From positions 1 through 57,728 of the forward strand of contig JAQWQF010000018.1 of assembly GCA_029244935.1 (NCBI GenBank): 57,728 nucleotides of DNA, read 5' to 3'. Under the pieces are notes generated by a model. That model saw only the letters and a list, made by a program, of their open reading frames with translations. It searched no databases and was not told the origin of the DNA. Positions 55,825-57,728 of the stretch are shown here, piece by piece. This DNA is from Methylophilaceae bacterium. GTDB lineage: Bacteria > Pseudomonadota > Gammaproteobacteria > Burkholderiales > Methylophilaceae. The position numbers and the translations under genes are program-made. Each line of letters opens with the position of its first letter. The first letter of the stretch is position 1.

Positions 55825-56522
55825 TGAAAAATATAATAATCAGTATCGCAATAATTATTTTATCCTCATTCTCTTTTGCATCAGAAAGTGTGAAGCTTCA
55901 AAAAGCTCCAATTGATCTTGACGATACAATTTCTTTGCAAAGGGGCGCCAGAAATTTTGTTAATTATTGTTTGAATTGCCATAGCGCAAGTTATATGAGA
56001 TACAACCGATTAACTGATATTGGCTTAACTGAAGAATTAATTAAAGATAATTTATTATTTACCTCAGACAAGGTTGGGGATCCAATGGCTATTTCTATGA
56101 AGTATAGTGATGCTAAAAAGTGGTTTGGTGCCGCGCCTCCAAATTTATCTGTAACTGCAAGATCTAGAGGGGCAGACTGGATTTATAGTTATCTTAGAAG
56201 TTTTTATAGAGACCCATCAAGAAATATGGGTTGGAATAATACAGTTTATAAAAACTCTGCGATGCCTCATATATTATGGGAACTTCAAGGTGAGCAACAT
56301 ATTAATCACGAAACAAATAATTTTAAATTAGTGATACCAGGTAAGCTATCCCCTAAAGAGTATGATCAATTTATTGGCGATATTACAAACTATATGGTAT
56401 TTATGTCAGAACCAGGACAACAAAAGAGAAGGCAAATGGGTTATTATGTTCTCGCTTTTCTTTTCTTACTTTTAGTCTTGACGATTAATCTCAAAAAGGA
56501 ATATTGGAAAAATATTAAATAA
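55824..56522 (+). CDS. petC: Ubiquinol-cytochrome c reductase cytochrome c1
   Basis: A 232-residue cytochrome c1. A signal peptide covers about 1-19. The haem site is CLNCHSASYMRYNR (Cys49, Cys52, His53), with the axial Met probably in KNSAMPHILWELQG. A C-terminal membrane anchor (YYVLAFLFLLLVLTINLKKE) holds it in the bc1 complex. Confidence 0.95.
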   Translation: MKNIIISIAIIILSSFSFASESVKLQKAPIDLDDTISLQRGARNFVNYCLNCHSASYMRYNRLTDIGLTEELIKDNLLFTSDKVGDPMAISMKYSDAKKWFGAAPPNLSVTARSRGADWIYSYLRSFYRDPSRNMGWNNTVYKNSAMPHILWELQGEQHINHETNNFKLVIPGKLSPKEYDQFIGDITNYMVFMSEPGQQKRRQMGYYVLAFLFLLLVLTINLKKEYWKNIK

Positions 56523-56525
56523 ATT

Positions 56526-57125
56526 ATGATGAAACTATATTCAAACTCAACTGATCCGTTTAGCCATCGATGTCGCATTGTCCTTTTCGAGAAAGGAATG
56601 GATTTTGAAGTAATCGATGTAGATTTATCAAATAAACCTGAGGATTTATCAATTTTGAGCCCGTATTCTGATTCACCAGTTTTGGTAGAACGAGATTTAG
56701 TCCTTACAGATGCGAATATTATTAATGAATATATTGATGAAAGATTCCCTCATCCGCAATTGATGCCAGCAGATCCAGTCATGAGAGCTCGTGCAAGATT
56801 ATTTCTTAAGGATTTTGAGAATCAGTTATTTGTTCATATGAAAGCTCTTGAGTCTAGTGAAAAATCAAAAAAAGATGCAGCTAAAAAAATTGTGACTGAA
56901 ACATTAATTCAGTTGACTCCAATTATTACTAAGCAGGAGTATTTATTGCATGAAGAATATTCGATGTTGGATGTTGCAATGGCTCCACTTCTTTGGCGAA
57001 TCGATCATTATGAAATTAAGTTACCTAATTCATGTTCGCTATTACTAAAGTATGCAGATAAGATATTTAAGAGACCTTTATTTGAGGAAGCAATGTCCCC
57101 TGCAGAAAAATCGATGAGATTATAA
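56526..57125 (+). CDS. sspA: Stringent starvation protein A
   Basis: A 199-residue glutathione-S-transferase-fold protein that binds RNA polymerase in model bacteria. The N-terminal thioredoxin-like domain begins LYSNSTDPFSHRCRIVLFEK, with DLSNKPEDL and SPVLVERDLVLTDANIINEY. The C-terminal helical domain is ERFPHPQLMPADPVMRARAR. Position after petC is conserved in Betaproteobacteria. Confidence 0.92.
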   Translation: MMKLYSNSTDPFSHRCRIVLFEKGMDFEVIDVDLSNKPEDLSILSPYSDSPVLVERDLVLTDANIINEYIDERFPHPQLMPADPVMRARARLFLKDFENQLFVHMKALESSEKSKKDAAKKIVTETLIQLTPIITKQEYLLHEEYSMLDVAMAPLLWRIDHYEIKLPNSCSLLLKYADKIFKRPLFEEAMSPAEKSMRL

Positions 57126-57133
57126 ATTCCGGT

Positions 57134-57526
57134 TTGGTGTCTAATAAACCATATTTAGTAAGAGGTATTTTTGAATGGTGTATTGAATCTAATATGACTC
57201 CCTACCTCACTGCAAGAATATTACCTGGGGTAAGGCCCCCGAAGTCTCATGTAAATGAGAAGGAAATTATTTTGAATATATCTCCGGAAGCAACAACAAA
57301 ATTAATTATAGATAATAAATATATTTCTTTTTTTGCAAGATTTAACGGAATTAATGAAGAAATTTATATTCCAATGAGTTACGTTTCAGGTATTTATGCG
57401 CATGAAAATGGAGAAGGTCTTTTCTTTGAAATTAGTCAAGAAAAACAAGACCCTGATGAAAAGAAAAGCGCTACAAAGCAAATAAATAAAAGAAACAAGC
57501 CGTCACATCTAACATTGGTAAAATAA
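57134..57526 (+). CDS. sspB: ClpXP adaptor SspB
   Basis: A 130-residue SspB that delivers ssrA-tagged proteins to ClpXP. The folded domain starts KPYLVRGIFEWCIESNMTPY and includes NISPEATTKLIIDN. After a flexible linker the C-terminal HLTLVK matches the ClpX-binding tail. It starts at TTG 57134 or the adjacent GTG 57137. It follows sspA by 8 bases. Confidence 0.93.
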   Translation: MVSNKPYLVRGIFEWCIESNMTPYLTARILPGVRPPKSHVNEKEIILNISPEATTKLIIDNKYISFFARFNGINEEIYIPMSYVSGIYAHENGEGLFFEISQEKQDPDEKKSATKQINKRNKPSHLTLVK

Positions 57527-57551
57527 AAAACTAGTTCCATTCTAAAAAAAT

Positions 57552-57560
57552 TGATATAGT
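57552..57560 (+). promoter_or_regulatory. Extended -10 promoter for tRNA-Thr
   Basis: TGATATAGT fits an extended -10 element (TGn plus TATAGT, five of six bases). It would start transcription about 10 bases before the tRNA. The -35 region is poor, as expected for the extended type. Confidence 0.4.
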
Positions 57561-57577
57561 TACGTTTTTTCAGAAAT

Positions 57578-57653
57578 GCCCTCTTAGCTCAGTTGGTAGA
57601 GCAACGCACTTGTAATGCGTAGGTCGTCAGTTCGAATCCGACAGAGGGCACCA
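57578..57653 (+). tRNA. tRNA-Thr (anticodon TGT), CCA encoded
   Basis: A full cloverleaf is readable. Acceptor GCCCTCT pairs with AGAGGGC, the D arm is GCTC/GAGC, and the anticodon stem ACGCA/TGCGT encloses loop CTTGTAA with anticodon TGT at 57611-57613. The T arm GTCAG/CCGAC (one G-C/A-type mismatch position) holds TTCGAAT. CCA at 57651-57653 is genomically encoded. It follows sspB by 51 bases. Confidence 0.96.
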
Positions 57654-57681
57654 TTCATTACTTACTAACTCATTATTTTAT

Positions 57682-57710
57682 TTGACAAATACTATAAAAG
57701 GCCCCATAAT
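57682..57710 (+). promoter_or_regulatory. Near-consensus sigma70 promoter at the right edge
   Basis: TTGACA (57682-57687, perfect) and CATAAT (57705-57710, five of six) are 17 bases apart. The predicted start is near 57717, so the transcript leaves the window. Its strength suggests a stable RNA or highly expressed gene downstream. Confidence 0.6.
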
Positions 57711-57728
57711 TTTGGGTTCGGTTTGGAG

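Noticed and set aside
1-57728. CRISPR array, prophage, transposon or toxin-antitoxin module
   Set aside because: No regularly spaced repeats, integrase, transposase or phage structural genes were seen on either strand; all sizeable ORFs are housekeeping, envelope or respiratory genes.

Overview
The window looks like a chromosomal segment of a streamlined, AT-rich betaproteobacterium. The most likely group is Methylophilaceae of the OM43 / LD28 / Candidatus Methylopumilus type. This placement is inferred from very low GC (about one third by eye), tiny intergenic gaps, and the gene order hda<>purM, ttcA-pteridine reductase, cytochrome c4-resB-ccsA, mlaFEDCB-ABC2-ibaG-grxD-murA-hisGDC, and hisBHAFIE-hinT-tatABC-petABC-sspAB, which is typical of Betaproteobacteria. 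Almost every base is coding, and no prophage, insertion sequence or CRISPR array was seen.

Layout. 1-691: the 3' part of a thiO-like glycine oxidase gene. The first 148 bases are a fold-back copy of this same gene in inverted orientation, probably an assembly or amplification artefact. 688-7951: an envelope polysaccharide / lipid A island with an ELM1-like protein, two GT4 and two GT9 glycosyltransferases, an O-antigen-ligase/polymerase-like membrane protein and an LpxL-type acyltransferase. 8001-12787: moaC, a BepA-like M48 protease, and a peroxide-defence group (ahpC, doxX-like, a 41-codon Cys-containing small ORF, ahpF). 12793-18758: hda, purM, two DUF3108 proteins, rsmB and a dicarboxylate/glutamate symporter. 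18748-23440: ampD with an RND efflux adaptor and pump. 23534-29666: two small membrane proteins, lptFG, pepA, holC, a stand-alone gcvH and a PBP7-type endopeptidase.

29723-36009: topA, ttcA, a pteridine reductase, trmB, engB and cytochrome c4. 36071-39135: the system II cytochrome c maturation pair resB/ccsA. 39198-44494: the Mla phospholipid transport operon, a YadGH-type ABC exporter, ibaG (BolA family) and grxD. 44497-52369: murA followed by a complete run of histidine biosynthesis genes (hisG D C B H A F I E), interrupted only by a 42-codon DUF2256 zinc-binding ORF. 52375-57526: hinT, tatABC, petABC (cytochrome bc1) and sspAB. The window closes with tRNA-Thr(TGT) and a near-consensus sigma70 promoter reading off the right edge.

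Functional logic. TatABC sits directly before its probable substrate, the twin-arginine Rieske protein PetA. ResB/CcsA would mature cytochromes c4 and c1. LpxL, the GTs, LptFG and Mla together serve the outer membrane. IbaG and Grx4-type GrxD are an adjacent candidate Fe-S handling pair. Compactness is extreme: five convergent gene pairs overlap at their 3' ends by 11-21 bases, and many genes begin with TTG or GTG. I did not find a clearly new multi-gene system. The best novelty candidates are the small Cys-containing ORF in the ahp cluster, DUF2256 inside the his operon, the 24-codon ORF coupled to trmB, and the ELM1-like gene in a lipopolysaccharide context.
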